This document shows positions 54,852 through 63,108 of a stretch of DNA of 64,000 bases, piece by piece. Position 1 is the stretch's first letter. Every line of letters begins with the position of its first letter. The notes beneath the pieces are model-generated. The model saw only the letters and a list, made by a program, of their open reading frames with translations. It did not search any database and was not told the origin of the DNA. The DNA is from Peribacillus sp044761665 (lineage in GTDB: Bacteria; Bacillota; Bacilli; Bacillales; DSM-1321), in assembly GCF_044761665.1 (NCBI RefSeq), contig NZ_JBIWCW010000010.1, forward strand, positions 1-64,000, written 5' to 3'. Both the position numbers and the translations under genes were made by a program.

Positions 54852-55160
54852 TCAGGCCTGTTCTTCTTTTTTTGAATTATGAAGCCGAAACTTATAAATT
54901 CCAAGAACGAGAGACGCAATGACTAACGCTTCCCCCATTGGGAGAAACACAGCAAAGAAAGAAAGAAGGGTACATCCAAGTGCCATTACCACATAAATAA
55001 TCACATTTTTGAGCAAAGGTAGCTTTTTGGCGAAACCTAGCTGATAGACAAGGATGCATAATCCAAAGATTGTTAAATACAGATACCACATTCCCGCTTC
55101 AGGGTTTTCATCCACTCTGTACAACGCTGCAAAAAATGATAATCGCTCTTGGATATCCAC
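54852..55160 (-). CDS. ylaH: YlaH-like membrane protein
   Basis: A 102-residue membrane protein with three segments (about 23-43, 50-70, 72-90), matching the YlaH-like family of bacilli; function unknown. The opening FFAALYRVDENPEAGMWYLY is characteristic. It starts at GTG after AGGAGGAG, 22 bp behind typA. Confidence 0.83.
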   Translation of the reverse strand: MDIQERLSFFAALYRVDENPEAGMWYLYLTIFGLCILVYQLGFAKKLPLLKNVIIYVVMALGCTLLSFFAVFLPMGEALVIASLVLGIYKFRLHNSKKEEQA

Positions 55161-55182
55161 TCTTTTCTCCTCCTATTGCTTA

Positions 55183-57030
55183 TTATTTTTCTTCGACAGC
55201 TACTTTTTTCCTTTTCGCTGCTCTTTCACGTTCATTTTTATCAAGAATCTTCTTACGAAGACGGATTGAGTCAGGAGTTACTTCACAATACTCATCATCA
55301 TTCAAATACTCAAGCGCTTCTTCAAGGGACATGATTCTTGGTTTCTTCATGGAAGAAGTTTGGTCTTTATTAGCTGAACGCATGTTTGTCATTTGTTTTG
55401 CTTTTACGATGTTAACCGTTAAATCTGAATCACGGTTATGTTCACCGACAATCATACCTTCATAAATATCAGTACCTGGTTCAACAAAGATGACACCACG
55501 GTCTTCTACTTGCATTGTACCGTATTGTGTTGTTTTTCCTGATTCCATAGATACCAATACACCTTGACGTCTTCCGCCGACTTGACCTTGTGCCATTGGT
55601 TGGTAGCTGTCGAACGAATGGTTCATGATTCCGTAACCACGAGTGATTGTTAAGAACTCAGTAGAGTAACCGATAAGTCCGCGTGCAGGGATCGTGAATA
55701 GTAAACGAACTTGACCGCTTCCGCTATTGACCATATCTAGCAATTCACCTTTACGTGCTCCCATGGATTCCATGATAGAACCAGTATGTTCTTCTGGAAC
55801 ATCAATTTGAACACGTTCAACTGGTTCACAACGTACGCCATCAATTAAACGAACGATTACTTCTGGTTTAGATACCTGAAGTTCATATCCTTCACGTCTC
55901 ATGTTTTCAATCAGGATAGAAAGATGAAGCTCTCCACGACCTGAAACGATCCATACGTCCGGTGAATCAGTGTTTTCAACTCTTAAGCTAACATCTGTTT
56001 GTAATTGGCTTTTCAAACGCTCTTCGATTTTACGAGCTGTTACGAATTTACCTTCACGGCCTGCGAATGGGCTGTTGTTTACAAGGAAAGTCATTTGTAA
56101 TGTTGGCTCATCGATACGTAAGATTGGAAGAGCATCAGGATGTTCTACAGGACAAACCGTTTCCCCGACGTTGATATCTTCCATACCTGAAACAGCGATT
56201 AAGTCACCAGCAACGGCTTCTTGGATTTCAACTTTTTTCAAGCCGATATAACCAAAGATTTTCGTTACACGGAATTGCTTAACAGATCCATCAAGCTTCA
56301 TTAATGAAACTTGTTGACCTACGTGCATTTTTCCACGGAATACGCGACCAACACCGATACGGCCTACATAATCGTTGTAATCAAGTAAAGCCACTTGGAA
56401 TTGAAGTGGTTCTTCTGAGTTATCAACTGGAGCAGGAATCGTTTCGACAATTGTTTCGAATAAAGGAGTCATGTCTTTTTCTTGTTTAGTTGGATCTGAA
56501 TCCAAGCTTGCTGTTCCAGCAATACCTGAAGTAAAGACAACTGGGAAATCTAATTGCTCTTCTTCTGCACCAAGCTCGATGAATAAGTCGATTACTTCGT
56601 CAACAACTTCATCTGGACGGGCAGAATCTTTGTCAATTTTATTCACGACAACGATAGGCGTGATTTTTTGTTCCAACGCTTTTTTCAACACGAAACGTGT
56701 TTGTGGCATACAACCTTCATAAGCATCAACAACAAGTAAAACACCGTCAACCATTTTCATGATCCGTTCTACTTCACCACCGAAATCGGCGTGACCAGGT
56801 GTATCCAAGATATTGATTCTTGTGTCTTGGTATTGTACTGCTGTATTTTTCGCAAGAATCGTAATTCCGCGTTCTTTTTCAATAGCATTAGAATCCATCG
56901 CACGTTCTTCAACGTGTTCGTTTTCACGGAATGTACCAGATTGCTTAAGCAACTGATCCACTAAAGTTGTTTTACCATGATCGACGTGGGCAATGATGGC
57001 TATATTACGAATATTTTCTCTTAATTTCAA
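55183..57030 (-). CDS. typA: Ribosome-associated GTPase TypA/BipA
   Basis: TypA (BipA, YlaG) is an EF-G-like translational GTPase that helps 50S subunit assembly and stress or cold adaptation. It has G1 AHVDHGKTTL (near 15), G3 DTPGH near 74, G4 NKID near 130, then domains II, III, V and the C-terminal BipA-specific part. I take the TTG at 57030 as the start (KLRENIRNIAIIAHVDHGKT), eight to nine bases after TAGGAG, giving 615 residues; the frame is open three codons further to a GTG inside that site. Confidence 0.96.
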   Translation of the reverse strand: MKLRENIRNIAIIAHVDHGKTTLVDQLLKQSGTFRENEHVEERAMDSNAIEKERGITILAKNTAVQYQDTRINILDTPGHADFGGEVERIMKMVDGVLLVVDAYEGCMPQTRFVLKKALEQKITPIVVVNKIDKDSARPDEVVDEVIDLFIELGAEEEQLDFPVVFTSGIAGTASLDSDPTKQEKDMTPLFETIVETIPAPVDNSEEPLQFQVALLDYNDYVGRIGVGRVFRGKMHVGQQVSLMKLDGSVKQFRVTKIFGYIGLKKVEIQEAVAGDLIAVSGMEDINVGETVCPVEHPDALPILRIDEPTLQMTFLVNNSPFAGREGKFVTARKIEERLKSQLQTDVSLRVENTDSPDVWIVSGRGELHLSILIENMRREGYELQVSKPEVIVRLIDGVRCEPVERVQIDVPEEHTGSIMESMGARKGELLDMVNSGSGQVRLLFTIPARGLIGYSTEFLTITRGYGIMNHSFDSYQPMAQGQVGGRRQGVLVSMESGKTTQYGTMQVEDRGVIFVEPGTDIYEGMIVGEHNRDSDLTVNIVKAKQMTNMRSANKDQTSSMKKPRIMSLEEALEYLNDDEYCEVTPDSIRLRKKILDKNERERAAKRKKVAVEEK

Positions 57031-57156
57031 AAAATTCACTCCTAAAAAAATTTGGTGTTTAACGTATCACTAGTATTAACTTACATATTATATCACAAAC
57101 ATGGTAGAAACAAATAACGAAATTATGTACAATAGGATTATTAGGGGTGATTTTTA

Positions 57157-57339
57157 ATGAATATTAAATGGAATTTCTTAATTTTAGCGATACTAGCGAC
57201 AATTTGTATTGGCTCCATTGGCATCTTTATTGCTGAAAAGAGTATACTCGGAATTATTGCAGCAATCGTGGTACTGTGCGGTATAATGGGGTTTGGCTTC
57301 TCACAAAAGAAAAAACTGCGTGAAGCAGGAAAGTTATAA
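57157..57339 (+). CDS. ylaF: YlaF-like small membrane protein
   Basis: A 60-residue protein with two membrane segments (about 6-25 and 29-49) and a basic tail, matching YlaF of B. subtilis; function unknown. The ATG follows TAGGGGTGA. It diverges from typA and ends at a strong terminator. Confidence 0.83.
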   Translation: MNIKWNFLILAILATICIGSIGIFIAEKSILGIIAAIVVLCGIMGFGFSQKKKLREAGKL

Positions 57340-57341
57340 AT

Positions 57342-57372
57342 AAAAAACTCGCTGCCTGCAGCGAGTTTTTTT
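57342..57372. terminator. ylaF terminator
   Basis: The perfect hairpin AAAAAACTCGCTG/CAGCGAGTTTTTT with a four-base loop ends ylaF and may also serve the inositol-phosphatase gene from the other side. Confidence 0.9.
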
Positions 57373-57442
57373 ATAACATTATATTCAAAAACTTCATTTC
57401 CAATAAATAGTTTTATCGTACATCGATTTTTCTCCAAGTAGG

Positions 57443-58249
57443 TTATTTTTTTGTATTTCCTGATAAATACCTTTTAAAAACCTCTTTATGAAGACCCGGC
57501 TTGGATACAAAAAGAGAACCCCCTAATAAATAGTCCAATTCCTCTCCTTTTATATCGCTCACTTCCCCGCCAACCTCTTCAATAAGCAACACGCCTCCTG
57601 CAAAGTCCCATGGCATAAGACGCATCGTAATATAAGCATCCAGCCGACCAGCTGCGACGAAAGCAAGTTCCAATGCCGCTGAACCATATGATCGCGTTCC
57701 TCTAACATCCCTGACAAGTGGGGCAAGGAGATTTGGATCAATCCGCCGATTTTCCGTGACCCAACTCGCATTCATAGAAAGAATGGATGTACTGACTGAC
57801 CCTTCGTTTAATGGAGCAAGCCTTTGATCATCCATAAATGCTCCATGCCCTTTAACCGCATGATATAACTCATCATGCACAACATCATAGACCATGCCGA
57901 TAATCCCAATGCCCTCTTGATATACACCCAGGGAAATTGCAAAATTCCTTTGTTGATGGATGAAGTTCAGTGTGCCATCGATAGGATCAATGATCCATAC
58001 GGTCCCCTTTAAATCTTTTATATCATCCCCCATGCCTTCTTCCCCAAAAATACGGTGGCCAGGAAATGTTGACGTTATATTATCAACAAAGAACTTCTCT
58101 ATTGCCTTATCCATATTGGTTACCAAATCATTGGGATTCGTTTTCTCCTCGATATTCAGCTTGGTTTCAAAAGACTCCCTCAGCTTTCCTCCAGCTTGCT
58201 TTATCCATCTTTTCGCATATGTATCCATTTCTTTAACCGATGCCATCAT
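57443..58249 (-). CDS. yktC: Inositol-1-monophosphatase family protein (SuhB/YktC)
   Basis: A metal-dependent sugar-phosphate phosphatase; B. subtilis YktC hydrolyses inositol monophosphate. The 268-residue protein has the metal ligands EE in FGEEGMG (about 68), DPIDGT (about 86-91), and the late motif PWDFAGG (near 213). Family members also act on other phosphates, so the substrate is not fixed. ATG after AGGACGGG. Confidence 0.92.
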   Translation of the reverse strand: MMASVKEMDTYAKRWIKQAGGKLRESFETKLNIEEKTNPNDLVTNMDKAIEKFFVDNITSTFPGHRIFGEEGMGDDIKDLKGTVWIIDPIDGTLNFIHQQRNFAISLGVYQEGIGIIGMVYDVVHDELYHAVKGHGAFMDDQRLAPLNEGSVSTSILSMNASWVTENRRIDPNLLAPLVRDVRGTRSYGSAALELAFVAAGRLDAYITMRLMPWDFAGGVLLIEEVGGEVSDIKGEELDYLLGGSLFVSKPGLHKEVFKRYLSGNTKK

Positions 58250-58332
58250 AATATCCCGTCCTTTGTAATCTAACCTACATTAAATAGATATTTTAAAGAG
58301 TAATGCAAATATACCAAGACTTCAAGTTTTTA

Positions 58333-58379
58333 ACATCTCTGTATTCTTAATTTTTTAAAAATTAAGAATACAGAGATGT
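58333..58379. repeat. 47-bp perfect palindrome (23-bp arms, 1-nt centre)
   Basis: Left arm 58333-58355 (ACATCTCTGTATTC...) and right arm 58357-58379 are exact reverse complements around one central T. It is AT-rich and lacks the GC stem and T-tract of a terminator; a separate conventional terminator for the downstream small gene lies at 58493-58533. Single-copy in this window. Confidence 0.95.
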
Positions 58380-58492
58380 CCATGTAGGGGATTAAATAAT
58401 CAAACACTTTAAAGGGGTCATTTTCTTATTATTTAAATATATTATAGTGCGTTTAGGAAATACTTTCTTCATACAAGATAAAATATGTATTG

Positions 58493-58533
58493 AAAAACGG
58501 ACACTTTATTTTCAGAAAAAATAAGTGTCCGTT
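58493..58533 (-). terminator. Terminator of the 58.6-kb small gene
   Basis: The hairpin AACGGACACTT/AAGTGTCCGTT followed by TTTTT on the minus strand lies about 65 bp after the stop of the 58597 gene. Confidence 0.8.
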
Positions 58534-58596
58534 CATCTATGATTGTTTACATTTTCCATTTAATTCATATGCTCCTTAACGATCTCTACAGCTAAT

Positions 58597-58803
58597 TTAC
58601 AATGCTTTAAGCTTTAGCAATTCCAATCGGATACGTTCTAGCCTTTGCTTGCATTGTGACCTCTTCTGCTCATTTTCTTCACTTATCGCTTCAAAAAGGG
58701 TTGCTAATTCATAGTCCATTTCCATTCGTAACACTGCAGCTCTATGTTTTTCTACTTCTTTAGCTTTTAATGCTTGGTTCATGACTTGTTTCATAATTAA
58801 CAT
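58597..58803 (-). CDS. Small basic helical protein, unknown function
   Basis: A ~65-68-residue protein, very rich in Glu, Lys, Arg and Leu, almost certainly one or two helices (EKHRAAVLRMEMDYELATLF near 19-38). It lies between yktC and yktB, near where B. subtilis has small genes ykzC/ykzI. Two ATGs are possible: 58803, touching GGGAG, or 58794, ten bases from it. A hairpin follows. I do not recognise the family. Confidence 0.6.
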   Translation of the reverse strand: MLIMKQVMNQALKAKEVEKHRAAVLRMEMDYELATLFEAISEENEQKRSQCKQRLERIRLELLKLKAL

Positions 58804-58996
58804 TCTCCCTTCATTAATAAACTAAATTTTCAGAATTTAATTTTATTTTATCATATGTCTTTCACAAACAAATAGCAACTAATTTGTGTTTTTACCCATC
58901 ATGTTATTCAGATTCGGATTTCAAAACGCTTTTTTCGATTTCACCTTATACTTATGCTACAATATGTGCAGATATTTACGGTAGGAGAGATAAAAA

Positions 58997-59617
58997 ATGA
59001 ATTTACCTATTTTCACCTCTGATGATTTTAACATATTTAAAATTGATGGATTAGAGCCAAGAATGGAAGCTTTAAAAGAAAAAATCCAACCCAAGCTCCA
59101 TGCGCTTGGCGAACATTTTGCACATCAGCTTTCTATAATGACTGGTGAAGAAATGTTTCCTCATGTCGCAAAACATGCTAGACGGAAAGTAAACCCTCCT
59201 AACGATACATGGGTTGCTTTTGCGGCTAATAGTCGGGGCTATAAGATGATGCCCCATTTCCAAATTGGGTTATGGGAAACTCATTTGTTCATTTGGTACG
59301 CTGTCATTTATGAAGCTCCCAATAAGGTGGAAATCGGACAGCATTTTGAGAAAAATGTCATCCAGTTAAAAGAAAATATCCCTTCAGACTATGTTTGGTC
59401 AATGGATCATACTAAACCAGAAGTCATTCCACATGAAGGTCTTTCTACTGAAGATTTACGTTCCATGTTTACGCGTTTGCAAACGGTAAAGAAAGCCGAA
59501 ATCCTTTGCGGAATACAGATCCCCCGCGAAAAGGCCATTCAAATAAAAGAAGATGATTTCATTCAAACCATTCAAGATGCATTTGAACATCTTTTACCCT
59601 TATATCAATTAAAATAA
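58997..59617 (+). CDS. yktB: UPF0637/DUF1054 protein YktB
   Basis: A 206-residue protein of the DUF1054 family, common in bacilli; function unknown (a structure exists, alpha+beta). It shows KHARRKVNPPNDTWVAFAAN (near 54-73) and FQIGLWETHLFIWYAV near 84. ATG after TAGGAGAG. It converges on the trp operon and is separated from it by a terminator. Confidence 0.9.
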   Translation: MNLPIFTSDDFNIFKIDGLEPRMEALKEKIQPKLHALGEHFAHQLSIMTGEEMFPHVAKHARRKVNPPNDTWVAFAANSRGYKMMPHFQIGLWETHLFIWYAVIYEAPNKVEIGQHFEKNVIQLKENIPSDYVWSMDHTKPEVIPHEGLSTEDLRSMFTRLQTVKKAEILCGIQIPREKAIQIKEDDFIQTIQDAFEHLLPLYQLK

Positions 59618-59681
59618 ACACGTATGTCGAAATATGACATTGGATTTACAAAATATGCATGGAATACTAATAAATAAGAAG

Positions 59682-59718
59682 ATAAGGAGGGCTTCCTTAA
59701 TGGGCCCTCCTTATTTTT
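59682..59718. terminator. Terminator between yktB and trpA
   Basis: Arms ATAAGGAGGGC/GCCCTCCTTAT flank an 11-nt loop with T-runs on both sides; it ends the trp operon and the convergent yktB. Confidence 0.9.
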
Positions 59719-60496
59719 ATCTTTGCACCAATATTTTGCTTGCTCTTATCAGCTCGGTGATGTATTCCTCTTGTCCACTTTCGAAGCATTCTATGACCTT
59801 GCTGCCGACGATGACCCCGTCACAAGATTGAATTGCGTTCCTCACATGCTCCGGCGTGGAGATACCAAATCCGGCAAGTACCGGCACAGGACTAAGTTCC
59901 TTTACCTGTTTAAGGTATTCACCGACTTCCCCCCCAAAGGCATCGCGTGTCCCTGTGATTCCCTTTACCGTCACTGCATAGATAAACCCTTCTGCTCCTG
60001 CTGTGATTTCCATGATCCGCTCCCTTGAGGAAGTGAGGGTCACAAGTCGAATCAGGGTAATGCCCGAAGCTTTAATGGATGAAAATATTCTTTCTTCTTC
60101 AATCGGCAAATCAGGAATGATACATCCCGCAATCCCTGCCTGGAGACAATCTTCTATAAACTCCTTAAGGCCATATGCCATAATTGAATTTGTATATCCC
60201 ATTAAGATAATCGGGATATTCACATCCTCTTTGATTTCCGTCACTTTTTTCAAGATTTCCTTTAAAGTCGTACCCTTTTCCAATGAACGGATGCCTGCCT
60301 GCTGAATGACCGGTCCATCAGCCGCAGGGTCGGAAAACGGTATGCCCAATTCAATGGCAGTCGCCCCGTTTTTTTCTAGGAATACAAGCTGGTTTCTTAA
60401 CCGGTCCAACCCGCCATCGCCTGCCATGATATAGGGGATGAACGCCTTTTCCCCTTTGTTTTCACATTCCTGTAGCACCCTTGTTAACTTATTCAT
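59717..60496 (-). CDS. trpA: Tryptophan synthase alpha chain
   Basis: TrpA cleaves indole-3-glycerol phosphate to indole and glyceraldehyde-3-phosphate and channels indole to TrpB. The 259-residue TIM barrel has the catalytic Glu in ELGIPFSDPAADGPVIQ (near 46-62) and Asp in the LPIEEE block (near 127). It overlaps trpB by 8 bp, consistent with coupled synthesis of the alpha2beta2 complex. Confidence 0.97.
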   Translation of the reverse strand: MNKLTRVLQECENKGEKAFIPYIMAGDGGLDRLRNQLVFLEKNGATAIELGIPFSDPAADGPVIQQAGIRSLEKGTTLKEILKKVTEIKEDVNIPIILMGYTNSIMAYGLKEFIEDCLQAGIAGCIIPDLPIEEERIFSSIKASGITLIRLVTLTSSRERIMEITAGAEGFIYAVTVKGITGTRDAFGGEVGEYLKQVKELSPVPVLAGFGISTPEHVRNAIQSCDGVIVGSKVIECFESGQEEYITELIRASKILVQR

Positions 60497-61694
60497 GTTC
60501 GCTGCCTCCCAATATAGATTGGACTTGTTCTACATCCTTATCACCACGACCTGACAGACAAATGACTAGCCCGGTCCCTTTCTCCATTTCTTTAGCTAGT
60601 TTTAACCCATAAGAGATTGCATGGGAGCTTTCCAGAGCCGGAATGATCCCTTCTTCCCTTGAAAGCAATACGAGCGCATCCAGTGCTTCTTGATCGGTAA
60701 CTGAAGTATAGGTGACGCGATTTGTATCCTTTAGGTAGCTGTGTTCCGGGCCTACCCCAGGATAATCCAATCCCGCCGAGATCGAATGGGCCTCCTGGAT
60801 TTGCCCGTCTTCGTTTTGCAGGACATACATGAAGGCCCCGTGAAGTACGCCAGGCTTTCCTTTCGTCAAACTTGAAGCATGTAATGGTGTATGAAGTCCA
60901 TGTCCTGCTGCTTCTACTCCATATAACTTCACTTTTTCGTCTTCAATGAAAGGGTAAAACATCCCCATCGCATTACTGCCGCCCCCGATACAAGCGACCA
61001 CAGCTTCAGGAAGGCCCCCTGCCATATCAGCATACTGACGCTTCGTTTCGTTGCCGATGACACTTTGATAATCGCGGACGATAACTGGAAACGGATGAGG
61101 CCCAAGAACCGATCCCATAATGTAGTGAGTGTCTTCTACATTCGCGACCCAGTACCTTAGCGCTTCGTTGACTGCATCCTTCAGAGTGGAACTACCTTGT
61201 GTTACGGAAATAACCTTTGCCCCTAACAGTTCCATTCGGAAAACGTTCAATTTCTGCCTTCTGATATCCTCTGCACCCATGAAGATGATGCATTCAAGCT
61301 TCAATAAAGCGCACACGGTCGCTGTGGCAACCCCGTGTTGTCCTGCACCCGTTTCGGCTATGACCTTTTTCTTTCCCATTTTCTGTGTCAATAAAGCCTG
61401 CCCAATCGTATTATTGATTTTATGGGCACCGGTATGGTTCAAATCCTCACGTTTCAGGTAAATATCCGCGCCTCCAGCAAGTTTCGTCAAGTTTTCTGCA
61501 TGATAAAGTGGTGTTTCACGGCCGACATATTGAGTCAGATAATAGTTTAGTTGCTTTTGAAATTCCGGATCTTTTTTAGATTGTTCATACACCTCTTCAA
61601 GTTCCGTGATTGCAGACATCAGGGTTTCCGGGACAAAACGGCCCCCATATGCGCCAAAATGTCCAGTTTTGTCAGGGTGTGTATAGGTACTCAT
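60489..61694 (-). CDS. trpB: Tryptophan synthase beta chain
   Basis: TrpB joins indole and serine through PLP to make tryptophan. The 401-residue protein has the PLP lysine in HTGAHKINN (Lys91 region), GGGSNAMG near 233 for the phosphate, and SGRGDKD near 380. ATG after AGGAGAAGAGG. It is four bases downstream of trpF. Confidence 0.97.
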   Translation of the reverse strand: MSTYTHPDKTGHFGAYGGRFVPETLMSAITELEEVYEQSKKDPEFQKQLNYYLTQYVGRETPLYHAENLTKLAGGADIYLKREDLNHTGAHKINNTIGQALLTQKMGKKKVIAETGAGQHGVATATVCALLKLECIIFMGAEDIRRQKLNVFRMELLGAKVISVTQGSSTLKDAVNEALRYWVANVEDTHYIMGSVLGPHPFPVIVRDYQSVIGNETKRQYADMAGGLPEAVVACIGGGSNAMGMFYPFIEDEKVKLYGVEAAGHGLHTPLHASSLTKGKPGVLHGAFMYVLQNEDGQIQEAHSISAGLDYPGVGPEHSYLKDTNRVTYTSVTDQEALDALVLLSREEGIIPALESSHAISYGLKLAKEMEKGTGLVICLSGRGDKDVEQVQSILGGSEHE

Positions 61695-61698
61695 CTAT

Positions 61699-62313
61699 TC
61701 ATTCCTCTTCTCCTGGTATATTTTTTACCTTCCTTATAAACGCTTCTACTTTTGTTGCATCCTTGAATCCGTTCGTCTCCACTCCGCTTGCAACGTCAAC
61801 CCCGACTGGGGACACGACAGAAATTGCTTGATCAACATTTTCCGGAGTCAATCCACCTGCAAGAAAAATCTTATTAAGCGGAAGGGCGGCTTTTTGGAGC
61901 ATGTCCCAATCCAACGTCAACCCCTTTCCCGAGGACCCTTTCGGCAGGTCGACCAGCAGGTATTCAGCGGGGTAATCGCTAAGGTTTTCTAAGTCCTTCT
62001 CTGAATGTATGGCAAAGGCCTTGATGACCGGAAGCGGCATTTTTTCGGCAAAACTAGCAGACTCGTTTCCGTGCAGTTGTATATAATCCAATCTGGCCTT
62101 TTCAGCAATCCTTATCACCTCTTGTTCTGTTTGATTAGCAAACACTCCTACTTTTTTTACGTGGACGGGAAGTTCACCGCCAATATCGCGTACTAATCCA
62201 GGCAGGACTTTCCGGCTGCTTTCTGCAAAAATGAACCCAATAAAATCAGCGCCTGCCCTTACAGCCGATTGAGCATCCGCTAATGTTTTCAATCCACAAA
62301 TTTTCACAAACAT
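61699..62313 (-). CDS. trpF: Phosphoribosylanthranilate isomerase
   Basis: TrpF carries out the Amadori rearrangement to CdRP. The 204-residue TIM barrel begins VKICGLKT (Cys5 region, catalytic general base) and has QLHGNE near 78 and the catalytic Asp in VDLPKGSSGKG (near 124). ATG after AAGGAGAT. It is 18 bp downstream of trpC and 4 bp before trpB. Confidence 0.97.
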   Translation of the reverse strand: MFVKICGLKTLADAQSAVRAGADFIGFIFAESSRKVLPGLVRDIGGELPVHVKKVGVFANQTEQEVIRIAEKARLDYIQLHGNESASFAEKMPLPVIKAFAIHSEKDLENLSDYPAEYLLVDLPKGSSGKGLTLDWDMLQKAALPLNKIFLAGGLTPENVDQAISVVSPVGVDVASGVETNGFKDATKVEAFIRKVKNIPGEEE

Positions 62314-62331
62314 ATTTATCTCCTTAACTCC

Positions 62332-63108
62332 TTAAAAATTCACTTGCAGTTCATCCATTGTCTTTGAAAGGTTAGTAGCCGTCATCAAGGTTTCTCCAAC
62401 CAATATGCCCCTTGCACCTGCTTTTTGCACACGCTGGACATCCGCTTTCGTTTTGATCCCACTTTCACTGATGATGATATGAATTTTCGGATCAAGCAGA
62501 TTCGCAAGACGTTCCGTCACAGCCAAATCCACTTCGAATGTCTTTAAATTTCGATTGTTTATCCCAATCAGCTCTGCTTTAAGGTCTAAAGCCTGTTTTA
62601 ACTCTGTTTCATCATGGACTTCAGTTAATACTTCGAGTCCTTTACTTTTTGCATAATGATATAACTCATGTAGACGTTCTTTCGAAAGAGCTGCCACAAT
62701 TAATAGAATGATAGTGGCTCCCGCATGGTAGGCCCGGTCAATTTGAATTTCATCAATGATGAAATCCTTACACAGTCTTGGAATTTCAACAATTTGGCTC
62801 ACATTTCTTAAATCGTCGATCGTTCCTTTAAAGAAAGACTCATCAGTCAATACGGATATGGCTGCAGCTCCCCCTTTTTCATAAGAAAGGGCTTGATCGA
62901 TCGGATCAACATCCATTTTTATTGTGCCTTTTGATGGAGAGGCACGTTTTATTTCCGCAATGATTGAAATCGTCGCAGCTGTCTTTAAATACTCCACAAG
63001 CGATGGCCTTGTAGAAAAGGCCATCTCCATTTGAGGAATACCTGCTTCTTTAAACCGAGCAATTTCTATTTTTTTCTGTTCGATAATCTTCGTTAAAATG
63101 TTTTCCAT
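62332..63108 (-). CDS. trpC: Indole-3-glycerol phosphate synthase
   Basis: TrpC closes the indole ring. The 258-residue TIM barrel has IIAEIKRASPSKGTI (near 48-62; Glu-Lys catalytic residues), LTDESFFKG near 87, IGINNRNLKTFEVD near 179 and SESGI near 213. Its ATG abuts the trpD stop codon, so translation is coupled. Confidence 0.97.
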   Translation of the reverse strand: MENILTKIIEQKKIEIARFKEAGIPQMEMAFSTRPSLVEYLKTAATISIIAEIKRASPSKGTIKMDVDPIDQALSYEKGGAAAISVLTDESFFKGTIDDLRNVSQIVEIPRLCKDFIIDEIQIDRAYHAGATIILLIVAALSKERLHELYHYAKSKGLEVLTEVHDETELKQALDLKAELIGINNRNLKTFEVDLAVTERLANLLDPKIHIIISESGIKTKADVQRVQKAGARGILVGETLMTATNLSKTMDELQVNF

